Shown here piece by piece: positions 24,230-31,735 of a stretch of 32,664 nt of DNA. The stretch spans positions 1 to 32,664 of the forward strand of contig WREN01000003.1 of assembly GCA_009779295.1 (NCBI GenBank), in the 5' to 3' direction. How positions within the stretch are numbered: the stretch's first letter is position 1; every line of letters begins with the position of its first letter. This DNA comes from Oscillospiraceae bacterium (lineage in GTDB: Bacteria > Bacillota > Clostridia > Oscillospirales > CAG-272). The notes under the pieces were generated by a model that saw only the letters and a program-made list of their open reading frames with translations, did not search any database and had not been told where the DNA came from. A program made the position numbers and the translations under genes.

Positions 24230-24258
24230 ATTATATCATATATTTCGGCAAAATGCAA
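24230..24258 (-). promoter_or_regulatory. Promoter between the ABC operon and the terminator
   Basis: TTGCAT (24258-24253), 17 bases, TATAAT (24235-24230) preceded by TGA, close to an extended -10. It faces the terminator at 24156-24191, not a gene. Confidence 0.45.
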
Positions 24259-24283
24259 TAATTATTATAAGAAAATTTGTTAA

Positions 24284-24829
24284 TTATATATGAATTTTAT
24301 CGTCTGCAATGCGGTTGATGATATTATTGTCGTGTGTGATGATAATAATGGTTCGCTTGCCATGTTCATCCAGAATCAAATTAATCATTTTCTCAAGCAA
24401 TATCTCATCCAACGCTTTGAACGGCTCGTCGAGAATCAGAATATCGCTTTTGTACGCCAATGCCCGACCCAACGCAACGCGTTGATTCATGCCGCCGGAT
24501 AATTCAGTCGGATATTTATCCGCCACGTCGGTCAATGCAAGTTTATCTAAAATATCGCCCATTTCGGCAACGAGTTCGATATTCTGTTTCGCTGTAAGCC
24601 ACGGCAGCAATCTGTTTTCCTGAAACATCATGGAGAATGTTTTATTATTCGTAATAATTTCCCCGCTGTCAGGTTTTTCCAACCCGGCAATTAAACGGAG
24701 TAATGTCGTTTTACCGCAGCCGGACGGACCTGTAATAACCGTCGTTTTATTTTCGGCGAAAACGTGCGAAAAATTTTTAATGACTTGATTCTCGCCGTAA
24801 GATTTGCAGACTTTTCTAAGTTCCAGCAT
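24284..24829 (-). CDS. ABC transporter ATP-binding protein, compact Tau/Ssu/NMT type
   Basis: ATPase of an importer for sulfonates, nitrate, thiamine precursors or similar small molecules. Walker A G-P-S-G-C-G-K-T-T, Q-loop F-Q-E-N-R-L-L-P-W, signature L-S-G-G-M-N-Q-R and Walker B I-L-I-L-D-E-P-F plus the H-loop (ITHD) are all present, with the Asp-rich D-loop ALDE. At about 181 residues it is very short for this family (usually 240-260) because the end after the H-loop is missing. The longest reading begins at GTG 24838; ATG 24829 with GGTGAG five bases upstream is preferred. It overlaps the permease gene by 14 bases. Last gene of the operon. Confidence 0.9.
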   Translation of the reverse strand: MLELRKVCKSYGENQVIKNFSHVFAENKTTVITGPSGCGKTTLLRLIAGLEKPDSGEIITNNKTFSMMFQENRLLPWLTAKQNIELVAEMGDILDKLALTDVADKYPTELSGGMNQRVALGRALAYKSDILILDEPFKALDEILLEKMINLILDEHGKRTIIIITHDNNIINRIADDKIHI

Positions 24830-25574
24830 TTTTCTCACCGCCGATCAATCTTACCAGAATCTTTTCAAGTATCAGGCTCAATATAATTACAACTGCAGTC
24901 CACGCGAACAGATCCGGAGTTTCAAGGTACAGTTTCGATTCGAGCAAATACTTCCCTATCGAATCTTTCGGCGTACACAATACTTCCGCCGCGATACCGG
25001 CTTTCCACGCTAATCCAATTGAAGAAATACAGCCGGCTTTGAAATACGGCGTCACCGACGGTTTGTAAAACTTTTTGATTTTCTCAAACAACGGCACATT
25101 GAAAATATATACCATTTCCTTTAAATTTTTATCGATCGCGTTGATTCCTGTGTACAAATTCACCCACATTATCGGCAGAACCATGAGTACCGTCGTAAAT
25201 ATCGGCACGTCAGATTTGTTTAGCCACACGATAGCGATGATTATAAACGACGCGACAGGCGTGGATTTGATTGTTACAAGCAACGGCTGCGTCAGTATAT
25301 TTATTATTTTTATTTTGTAAGTTAATATCGAAATCACAATTGAAATAACGATTCCGATTATAAATCCAATGCAAATCCGTAACAACGAGCTGAATGTTGA
25401 AACCCAAAAATATCCTTGCGTTACGAGTACGGTTAATCTTTTCAAAACGGAAAAAGGAGAGGCAACGAGTACCTCTCTGTTGACTAACATCGCTATGACT
25501 TGCCATACTGCCAACCAAAAAAATATATTGATTAATACAGCAAAAATTTTACTTTTGATAAAAGAACTCTTCAT
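24816..25574 (-). CDS. ABC transporter permease, Tau/Ssu/NMT type
   Basis: Integral membrane subunit with about six hydrophobic segments and the conserved binding-protein-dependent loop (TPVASFIIIAIVWL and later PSVTPYFKAGCISSIGLAWKAGIAAE). The pattern is that of SsuC/TauC/ThiX proteins, which bring in sulfonates, taurine or thiamine precursors. The ATG at 25613 has no binding site and would overlap the previous gene by 65 bases. ATG 25574 has GGGGG about 11 bases upstream and gives 252 residues, with 26 bases of overlap. Middle gene of the importer operon. Confidence 0.9.
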   Translation of the reverse strand: MKSSFIKSKIFAVLINIFFWLAVWQVIAMLVNREVLVASPFSVLKRLTVLVTQGYFWVSTFSSLLRICIGFIIGIVISIVISILTYKIKIINILTQPLLVTIKSTPVASFIIIAIVWLNKSDVPIFTTVLMVLPIMWVNLYTGINAIDKNLKEMVYIFNVPLFEKIKKFYKPSVTPYFKAGCISSIGLAWKAGIAAEVLCTPKDSIGKYLLESKLYLETPDLFAWTAVVIILSLILEKILVRLIGGEKNAGT

Positions 25575-26457
25575 CAGGTATTTTACCCCCAATTGACGCA
25601 GGATTTGCTTCAAACAATATACTATACATTTCCAAAGCGGATTTTTTCATTTCGTCTCCGTCGATGTAACAAATATTGCAATTCGGAATCGCCTTTTCCG
25701 CGATTGCCGCTTTAGGAATTATTTCATATTTTTCTATCAATACCGACGCTTCTTTAGGATTATTATTGACAAAATCTACAGATTTTTTATATTCATCCAA
25801 GAATTTATCGAGCGTGGCTTTGTTATTTTCCGCGAATTCTTTCCTGACGACAATACACCCCTGAACCAAAGTTCCGGTCCATTCCGCGGTTAAATCCAAA
25901 GCTATCCTGATATTTTCGTTTTGATTCAAAACGGTCGTTACGTTCGGCTCGGGTAACATTCCGACGGAAACTTCGCCGGCGACCATCAACGCGGCGAGTT
26001 CACTGTGTTCGGAATAAAAAACGATTTCTGCGTCGATGTTGTTTTGTTTTAATAGATAACGTAAAATATACTCCGGCGTTGAACCTTGCGCCGTCGCGTA
26101 TATAGTCTTGCCGCTTAGATCGGCGATACTTTTTATACTGTTGCCGTTTTCGAGAATGTACAAAACTCCGAGAGTATTGATCGCGGCGATTTGAATATCC
26201 CCATCCGTTCTGGCATACAATACCGCCGCCAAATTTATCGGAACCGCCGCAATATCTACCGTGCCTTTGATTATTTCCGCGGTAATTTCGTCAGGAGCGG
26301 ACGCTATGGTAAAGTTGTAGCCGGAATTTTCCATTACTTTAACCATACCCATACCGGTCGGACCCTTTATCGCGGTTATATTTATATTTGCTTTTGAATT
26401 ATTTGAACATGAACATAAAAATAATGTAATTATTAGTATTATTATAAATTTTTTCAT
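25549..26457 (-). CDS. Substrate-binding lipoprotein, NMT1/SsuA-like
   Basis: Lipoprotein with lipobox L-C-S-C (Cys 17) and a two-lobed binding-protein fold of the NMT1/SsuA family: the ADLSGKTIYATAQGSTPEYILRYLL segment near 116-140 and the VGMLPEPNVTTVL hinge near 166-178 are characteristic. These proteins capture sulfonates, nitrate, or pyrimidine precursors of thiamine. No TPP riboswitch or other leader structure is present, because the promoter is only about 20 bases from the ATG, so the ligand is left open. First gene of the operon, with GGGGAG near the ATG. Confidence 0.88.
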   Translation of the reverse strand: MKKFIIILIITLFLCSCSNNSKANINITAIKGPTGMGMVKVMENSGYNFTIASAPDEITAEIIKGTVDIAAVPINLAAVLYARTDGDIQIAAINTLGVLYILENGNSIKSIADLSGKTIYATAQGSTPEYILRYLLKQNNIDAEIVFYSEHSELAALMVAGEVSVGMLPEPNVTTVLNQNENIRIALDLTAEWTGTLVQGCIVVRKEFAENNKATLDKFLDEYKKSVDFVNNNPKEASVLIEKYEIIPKAAIAEKAIPNCNICYIDGDEMKKSALEMYSILFEANPASIGGKIPDEEFFYQK

Positions 26458-26478
26458 ACTTATCTCCCCTATGCTTTA

Positions 26479-26507
26479 ATTATATACCATTTTAGTATAT
26501 TTGTCAA
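26479..26507 (-). promoter_or_regulatory. Consensus promoter of the Tau/Ssu/NMT-type importer operon
   Basis: TTGACA (26507-26502), 17-base spacer, TATAAT (26484-26479): both boxes match the sigma-A consensus exactly. Strong constitutive expression would be expected unless a repressor acts here. Confidence 0.82.
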
Positions 26508-26512
26508 TATTA

Positions 26513-26546
26513 AATTTTTAAAGTATTGTTATGGAACTTTTAAATT
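26513..26546. promoter_or_regulatory. Imperfect inverted repeat between two divergent promoters
   Basis: AATTTTTAAAGT (26513-26524) faces ACTTTTAAATT (26536-26546) with arms matching apart from the run of T/A. It sits midway between the two -35 boxes and could be a shared operator, but the region is AT-rich and the match is partly low-complexity. Confidence 0.22.
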
Positions 26547-26565
26547 GTAAATTCGTCAAAATCTA

Positions 26566-26594
26566 TTGCAATTAATTTGAGATAGTGGTATAAT
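26566..26594 (+). promoter_or_regulatory. Promoter of the carbohydrate permease operon
   Basis: TTGCAA (26566-26571), 17-base spacer, TATAAT (26589-26594), with TG two bases before the -10 (extended -10). Confidence 0.78.
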
Positions 26595-26627
26595 AATAAA
26601 TGATGAAAATTAATTAAGGTGTATAGT

Positions 26628-27527
26628 GTGAGTGTAAAAAGTGTAAAAAAAACTCAATACAGCAAAACTGAACGCAGTGAACGCCGTACTACATGGTATT
26701 TTTTAATACCGAGTTTAGCGGGCGTGTTGTTGTTTTTCATTTTGCCGTTTATAGTCATAATATATTATTCGCTCATAGATAACCCAATCGGCCACCGCTT
26801 CGTATTCATGGATAATTTTATCAGTATATTAACAAATCCCGCGTTCCAGCGCGCTGTAACTAATACTTTGATGTTTTCATTGATAGCGGTGCCGCTGGCA
26901 GTCGTATTATCTCTATGCCTTGCAGTTCTGCTTGAAACAAATCTACCGCTCAGGACGCAGTTCCGGACGATATTCATCACGCCGATGATGGTTCCCGTTG
27001 CGTCGGTCGTGCTTATCTGTCAGGTTATATTCCATCATAACGGCGCGCTGAACGAGTTATTAAAGTTTTTGGGATTAGTTCCTATCGACTGGTTCAAATC
27101 GGGATACAGCCAAATCGTCGTAGTAGTATTATTTTTATGGAAAAACATCGGTTATAACATGATCCTGTTCATGGCGGCTTTATCGAATATACCGGTTGAA
27201 ATCCTTGAATACGCGAGCATAGAGGGCGCCGGATCGTTCGAAAAATTTTTCCACATAAAACTAAGATATTTGTCGTCAAGTATATTGTTCGTAACGATAT
27301 TATCTTTAATAAATTCATTCAAAGTATTCCGGGAAGTTTATCTTTTGACCGGAGATTATCCGTTTGACAGCTTATACATGCTCCAGCATTTCATGAACAA
27401 TACGTTTAAGAACATCGATTATCAAAAATTATCGACAGCCGCTATTATTATGTGCATTGTTATGATAATTATAATCGGCATCCTTTTCATAATCGATAAT
27501 AAAGTAGGAAAGGATATAGAAGAATAA
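26628..27527 (+). CDS. Carbohydrate ABC importer permease, MalF/UgpA type
   Basis: First of the paired membrane subunits of a sugar ABC importer. A basic cytoplasmic N-terminus precedes six predicted membrane segments (near 25-45, 85-105, 118-138, 168-190, 220-240 and 275-295). The EAA loop, which contacts the ATPase, is E-Y-A-S-I-E-G-A-G-S near 200-209. GTG 26628 is preferred to GTG 26619 because AAGG lies about eight bases before it. The next gene follows after two bases. No ATPase gene is present; Firmicutes often use one shared ATPase (MsiK/UgpC type) encoded elsewhere. Confidence 0.9.
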   Translation: MSVKSVKKTQYSKTERSERRTTWYFLIPSLAGVLLFFILPFIVIIYYSLIDNPIGHRFVFMDNFISILTNPAFQRAVTNTLMFSLIAVPLAVVLSLCLAVLLETNLPLRTQFRTIFITPMMVPVASVVLICQVIFHHNGALNELLKFLGLVPIDWFKSGYSQIVVVVLFLWKNIGYNMILFMAALSNIPVEILEYASIEGAGSFEKFFHIKLRYLSSSILFVTILSLINSFKVFREVYLLTGDYPFDSLYMLQHFMNNTFKNIDYQKLSTAAIIMCIVMIIIIGILFIIDNKVGKDIEE

Positions 27528-27529
27528 GG

Positions 27530-28447
27530 ATGATAGTAATTGATAAAATAAAAAAACATTTCAGAAATTTCAAACATTTCATTTTTGTAATAACGTCGTT
27601 GTCTTTATTATTGTTTTTGGCGGTTTTGATTATCACTCCGATAATTCTAACGATGTCGAATTCTTTCATGGCTTCATCTGAAATATCCTCGAACTACGGC
27701 AAAATATTTTCAAACGTCACGAGCGGAAGCAAATCATATATCGCCGAAACAATAAATTTAAAAATAATTCCGGATCTTATTGATTTCGGTCAATACATAA
27801 CGGTATTAATAAAAAGCCCGCAGTATCTGCTTAAATTCTGGAATTCCGTGATACTGGTCGTTCCGATAATGGTATTCCAAATAGTATTGGCTTTAGCCGC
27901 CGCGTATTGTTTCGCCCGCTTTACGGGGCGGATCCGCGAAATGATATTTTTTACTTATATCGTTTTGATGCTTATGCCGTATCAGGTAACGCTGGTGCCT
28001 AACTATCTCGTTTCAAACTGGATAGGGATATTAAACACGCGCTGGTCGATAATATTGCCCGGTATATTCGCGCCGTTCAGCGTATTTATACTTACAAAAT
28101 ACATGCGGCGTATTCCGTCTTCGATGAGCGAGGCCGCGAAAATCGACGGGGCGAATGAGTTGCAGATATTCGCAAAGGTATATGTTCCGCTTTGTAAAAG
28201 CACGATATATTCCGTAGCGATATTGGTTTTCATCGATTACTGGAATATGGTGGAACAGCCGCTTATATTGTTGTCCGACAGTGAAATGCACCCGTTATCG
28301 GTGTTCTTGTCGAAAATTAATTCCGGCGACGTAGGATTAGCGTTCGCCGTAGCGACGATATATATGGTTCCGACACTATTGGTATTTTTATACAGCGAAG
28401 ATTATTTGATTGAGGGAATCGCATACGCGGGCGGAATTAAAGGGTGA
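27530..28447 (+). CDS. Carbohydrate ABC importer permease, MalG/UgpE type
   Basis: Second membrane subunit of the sugar importer. An N-terminal segment near 18-40 is followed by an unusually long soluble part of about 65 residues and then five segments. The EAA loop reads E-A-A-K-I-D-G-A-N-E near 203-212, as in MalG. ATG 27530 follows the previous stop by two bases and lacks a well-placed binding site, so it is likely translated by coupling. Downstream comes an HlyD-like gene after 39 bases, with no terminator between, so the permeases and adaptor are probably co-transcribed. Confidence 0.9.
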   Translation: MIVIDKIKKHFRNFKHFIFVITSLSLLLFLAVLIITPIILTMSNSFMASSEISSNYGKIFSNVTSGSKSYIAETINLKIIPDLIDFGQYITVLIKSPQYLLKFWNSVILVVPIMVFQIVLALAAAYCFARFTGRIREMIFFTYIVLMLMPYQVTLVPNYLVSNWIGILNTRWSIILPGIFAPFSVFILTKYMRRIPSSMSEAAKIDGANELQIFAKVYVPLCKSTIYSVAILVFIDYWNMVEQPLILLSDSEMHPLSVFLSKINSGDVGLAFAVATIYMVPTLLVFLYSEDYLIEGIAYAGGIKG

Positions 28448-28486
28448 TACTTATCTTGGCTAATATTTACAAGGGGGTTAAAAATT

Positions 28487-30703
28487 ATGGAAACAAAAGC
28501 AATGAAACGCAGGAATTGGATAAAAAATATCGCTATAATATTTTTAATTATATTGTTAATACTGACATTTTTTTCACAAACGATCATGAACTTTTCCCTG
28601 TCCGAGGTTTCGGTGCAGTATCCGTCGTCAGGTACTATCACCACGCGCGTCAGGGGCAGCGGAACGGTCAAAGCCAACGATAACTATGTCGTCTACCTGA
28701 GCGATACGCAGGCGCGCGTCATCAAAGAAATCTACGTGAACAGAAATTCCACCGTTAACGCCGGCGACCAGTTATTCCTGCTTGAGGATATTGACAGCCC
28801 GGATTTAGAAAATGCAAAAATTAAATATGAACAAGATAAAAATGCTTACGATTATGACATTGCCACACTTGCAATTGACAAAGATTATACAAATTATAAT
28901 AACAATATTAATTCATTAAGAAATGAATTAAATAGGTTAAGACAACAAAAATCCGAGGGATTCGATGCTACAGAATTGATAAAACAAATAAATGACGAAA
29001 TAAAACAAATAAATAACGAAAAAAATCAAATAACCAGAGAAAAAGAAATATTAGACAGAGAAATTAAAAAATATCCGGAATCTGATTACAGTACAAGAGG
29101 CAAAACATCCGCGCAAGTATTAGCGGAAGCAAAAATTTTATTAATCGAAGCTGAATCAATCAGAGATAAACTTGAAATAGATTACGAACAAACAAAAACC
29201 AATTTAGAAAAAACGGCTAATTATAAAGAAAAAGCGGAACAATTATGGAAAGATGCCGTCAAAGAGTTTGATGATTTTAAAGAAACCAATACAGGAGGAA
29301 GCGTATCAGATGACGCTATAACTCAAAAACTTCGTTCGCTTGAAGCGTTGGAATTAACCAGAAAGAGAGCTTACGAAGAATTAGATTTAATGACTGCCGT
29401 TTGGAATAAAGAAAAAGAACATAAATATAACGCGTTTATTGAAGCGAGGAATGAATATTATAAAGCGGTAGGCAAATATCAAAACGGTGAGATCGATTTG
29501 GACGCATTAAGAGTGTTCGATGAAGCGTATAATAATGCCCTGAATGATTATGAAATATATTGCGCCACGACTCCGAGCGATGTGCTTAACCAGCACCGCC
29601 GGATTGAAGATTTAGATATAGAAATACGCAACGCTAATGAAGATTTGGATAAAATGCAGGAGCAGTATAAAAGTTCATCAAAAAATAAAGATATTGAAAA
29701 AAATTTAGACGATAAAGTTAAAGACGCGAAAGCCAATTTGGACAGGGCGCAAAAAGCTTTGGAAGAAAATCAAAAACTGAAAGAAAAATCCGAAGAAGAA
29801 TTCACGAAAGCTAAAAATACCGCGGACAAATTTTATAGATTAACATTAGAAATGGAAGTTGAAATTTTAGAAGAACAATTAACGGAACTGGGTAAAAAAA
29901 CTGATGAATTAAACAAAGAAATGAATGAATTAAACGATATCCCCGATGAAATTACGTTAAATTCTAAAATAAGCGCAAAAGAAACAGAATTAAAAAATGC
30001 ACAAATAGATTTAGATAGAAAGAAAAATTCAAATAATAATGAACAGAACCGATTGGATTTAAAACTAAAAGACCTCGAAAAACAATCAGAACATATTGAA
30101 AAACTAAAAGAAGATTCCGAGAACACAGTAATCACGGCTAAAGTCGGCGGAAGGATTTCATTCAATTTAGTCGCGGGAGAAACCATTGAAAAAGGTCAGG
30201 AACTCGCACAAATCGAAATGGTCGGCAAAGGTTATTCCGTAACGTTCAATCTCACAAACGAGCAGGCCTCGCGCATCAAGCCCGGCGATACCGCTACCCC
30301 GCAGTATTATTGGGGGCCGTCAATTACGGCGGTCGTCGAATCGATAAAAAATGACGCTTCAAGCCAAGGCAGGAATAGAGAAGTAACGTTAAGCATCACC
30401 GGAGATGTTACAGTCGGTCAGCAGATTACTTTCACGATGGGTGAACGGGGGCAGAATTACGATATGCTCGTGCCGAAAAGCGCCGTCCGTGAAGATTCAA
30501 GCGGTAAATTTGTATTGATAGTTGAAGCTAAGAATACACCGCTCGGAAACAGATATACGGCCGTAAAATATGAAGTTCAGATTTTGGCGGAAGATGAAAT
30601 GCAATATGCAATCACGGCGTCATTCGTTGGGTGGCAGTCTATCATAACTTCTTCTACAAGACCTATTTCCGGCGGTGAACAAGTGCGGCTTGCGAACCGT
30701 TAA
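28487..30703 (+). CDS. HlyD/MacA-like membrane adaptor with a very long coiled coil
   Basis: The layout is that of a periplasmic adaptor (membrane fusion protein): one membrane anchor near 14-33, a first half-lipoyl segment near 46-101, a coiled coil from about 103 to 540 rich in Glu, Lys, Leu and Asn, the second half-lipoyl motif GGRISFNLVAGETIEKGQELAQIE near 550-575, a beta-barrel (585-650) and a membrane-proximal domain to 738. The hairpin is two to three times longer than in typical MacA or HlyD proteins. In a Gram-positive cell it would extend from the membrane into the wall. AAGGGGG lies nine bases before the ATG. It is flanked by importer permeases and a MacB-core-like protein, an odd combination. 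The role is inferred; no partner exporter ATPase is visible. Confidence 0.85.
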   Translation: METKAMKRRNWIKNIAIIFLIILLILTFFSQTIMNFSLSEVSVQYPSSGTITTRVRGSGTVKANDNYVVYLSDTQARVIKEIYVNRNSTVNAGDQLFLLEDIDSPDLENAKIKYEQDKNAYDYDIATLAIDKDYTNYNNNINSLRNELNRLRQQKSEGFDATELIKQINDEIKQINNEKNQITREKEILDREIKKYPESDYSTRGKTSAQVLAEAKILLIEAESIRDKLEIDYEQTKTNLEKTANYKEKAEQLWKDAVKEFDDFKETNTGGSVSDDAITQKLRSLEALELTRKRAYEELDLMTAVWNKEKEHKYNAFIEARNEYYKAVGKYQNGEIDLDALRVFDEAYNNALNDYEIYCATTPSDVLNQHRRIEDLDIEIRNANEDLDKMQEQYKSSSKNKDIEKNLDDKVKDAKANLDRAQKALEENQKLKEKSEEEFTKAKNTADKFYRLTLEMEVEILEEQLTELGKKTDELNKEMNELNDIPDEITLNSKISAKETELKNAQIDLDRKKNSNNNEQNRLDLKLKDLEKQSEHIEKLKEDSENTVITAKVGGRISFNLVAGETIEKGQELAQIEMVGKGYSVTFNLTNEQASRIKPGDTATPQYYWGPSITAVVESIKNDASSQGRNREVTLSITGDVTVGQQITFTMGERGQNYDMLVPKSAVREDSSGKFVLIVEAKNTPLGNRYTAVKYEVQILAEDEMQYAITASFVGWQSIITSSTRPISGGEQVRLANR

Positions 30704-30714
30704 TGGTGATGTAA

Positions 30715-31731
30715 ATGGGACTGAAAATAAATATTATCATTTACAGCATATTAATTGTAATAATATTATCGTTAAGCATATCAATTAATGCGATAGCCAA
30801 TTCAGAAAATTCGCAAAAGGGCGCGGAACGCTGGATGACGAATGACGTCAACTCATTACGTTACGCGCAAATATCCGCATACATATCAAGTACAGCAGGT
30901 TATACTGAGAATAATCTGCCGCAGTTGAGAAACGATATAAATATGGATTTGGAAAGCGCGTCAATCAAATCGGAAAACGAAAACGCGAAACTTTGGATCG
31001 ACGCGTACAGCACAGAATCCACAATCAATATAGACAAAATACAGACGCTGATTAACGTGACCGGAGTCGGAGGTGATTTCTTCTACTTCCACCCGCTGCC
31101 GTTGATAAGCGGTAATTATTTGCCGAGTGACGAAATCCTTACGGATTTTGTACTGCTGGATGAAATACTGGCGTGGCAGATATTCGGAGGATATGACGTA
31201 GCGGGAATGGAAATATATATATTTGAAGCGCCGTATACGGTTGCCGGTGTTGTAACGCGCGAATATGGCGAACTTTACAGCCTTGCTTACGGAGGGGAAA
31301 GCCCAAGGATGTATATGTCATTCTATTCGCTGAACAAAATCCAGCCCGGGAAAAATATAACCTGTTACGAAATCATCATGCCGAATCCGGTTTCGAATTT
31401 CGCGCTCGATATGATAAAAAAGTCGATGGGAGCAATTAATAAAAGTTCTGTGACATTTATCGAAAATTCAAAAAGATATAAATTATTAAATTTATATAAA
31501 ACCATACCGGAATTGCCGAATCAATCAATGCGTATGAACAATGTAACATATCCGTATTGGGAAAATATCGCCGCAGTAAAAACTAATATATGCGCGATTA
31601 TAGTGTTTTTCAACACCGTATTTATAGTTATAGGAGTATTATTTTCCGCGGTTAATATTATTATAATTGTAAAAAAATACGACATAACATTCAAACATTT
31701 AAAAAGAATAATAGATAAGAGGAGATTCTAA
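30715..31731 (+). CDS. MacB periplasmic-core-like membrane protein, reduced topology
   Basis: An N-terminal membrane segment (6-28) is followed by some 250 extracytoplasmic residues resembling the MacB periplasmic core domain: FFYFHPLPLISGNYLPSDE, a VLLDEILAWQIFGG segment and AGVVTREYG are the recognisable stretches. The C-terminus has a single membrane segment (about 288-322) and a short basic cytoplasmic tail. FtsX/MacB permeases normally have four membrane segments, so two appear missing; there is no frameshift and the stop codon lies four bases before the next gene, so this is a natural short form. GGTGAT precedes the ATG. It probably works with the HlyD-like adaptor. The family call rests on motifs I recall, without an alignment. 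Confidence 0.7.
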   Translation: MGLKINIIIYSILIVIILSLSISINAIANSENSQKGAERWMTNDVNSLRYAQISAYISSTAGYTENNLPQLRNDINMDLESASIKSENENAKLWIDAYSTESTINIDKIQTLINVTGVGGDFFYFHPLPLISGNYLPSDEILTDFVLLDEILAWQIFGGYDVAGMEIYIFEAPYTVAGVVTREYGELYSLAYGGESPRMYMSFYSLNKIQPGKNITCYEIIMPNPVSNFALDMIKKSMGAINKSSVTFIENSKRYKLLNLYKTIPELPNQSMRMNNVTYPYWENIAAVKTNICAIIVFFNTVFIVIGVLFSAVNIIIIVKKYDITFKHLKRIIDKRRF

Positions 31732-31735
31732 ATTA

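Noticed and set aside
26458..26480. Thiamine (TPP) riboswitch for the NMT1-like importer
   Set aside because: The promoter leaves only about 20 bases before the start codon, far too little for a riboswitch.
26600..26617. Five-codon leader peptide (MMKIN) before the permease operon
   Set aside because: The ATG has no ribosome binding site and the sequence shows no attenuator-like run of codons or hairpin.
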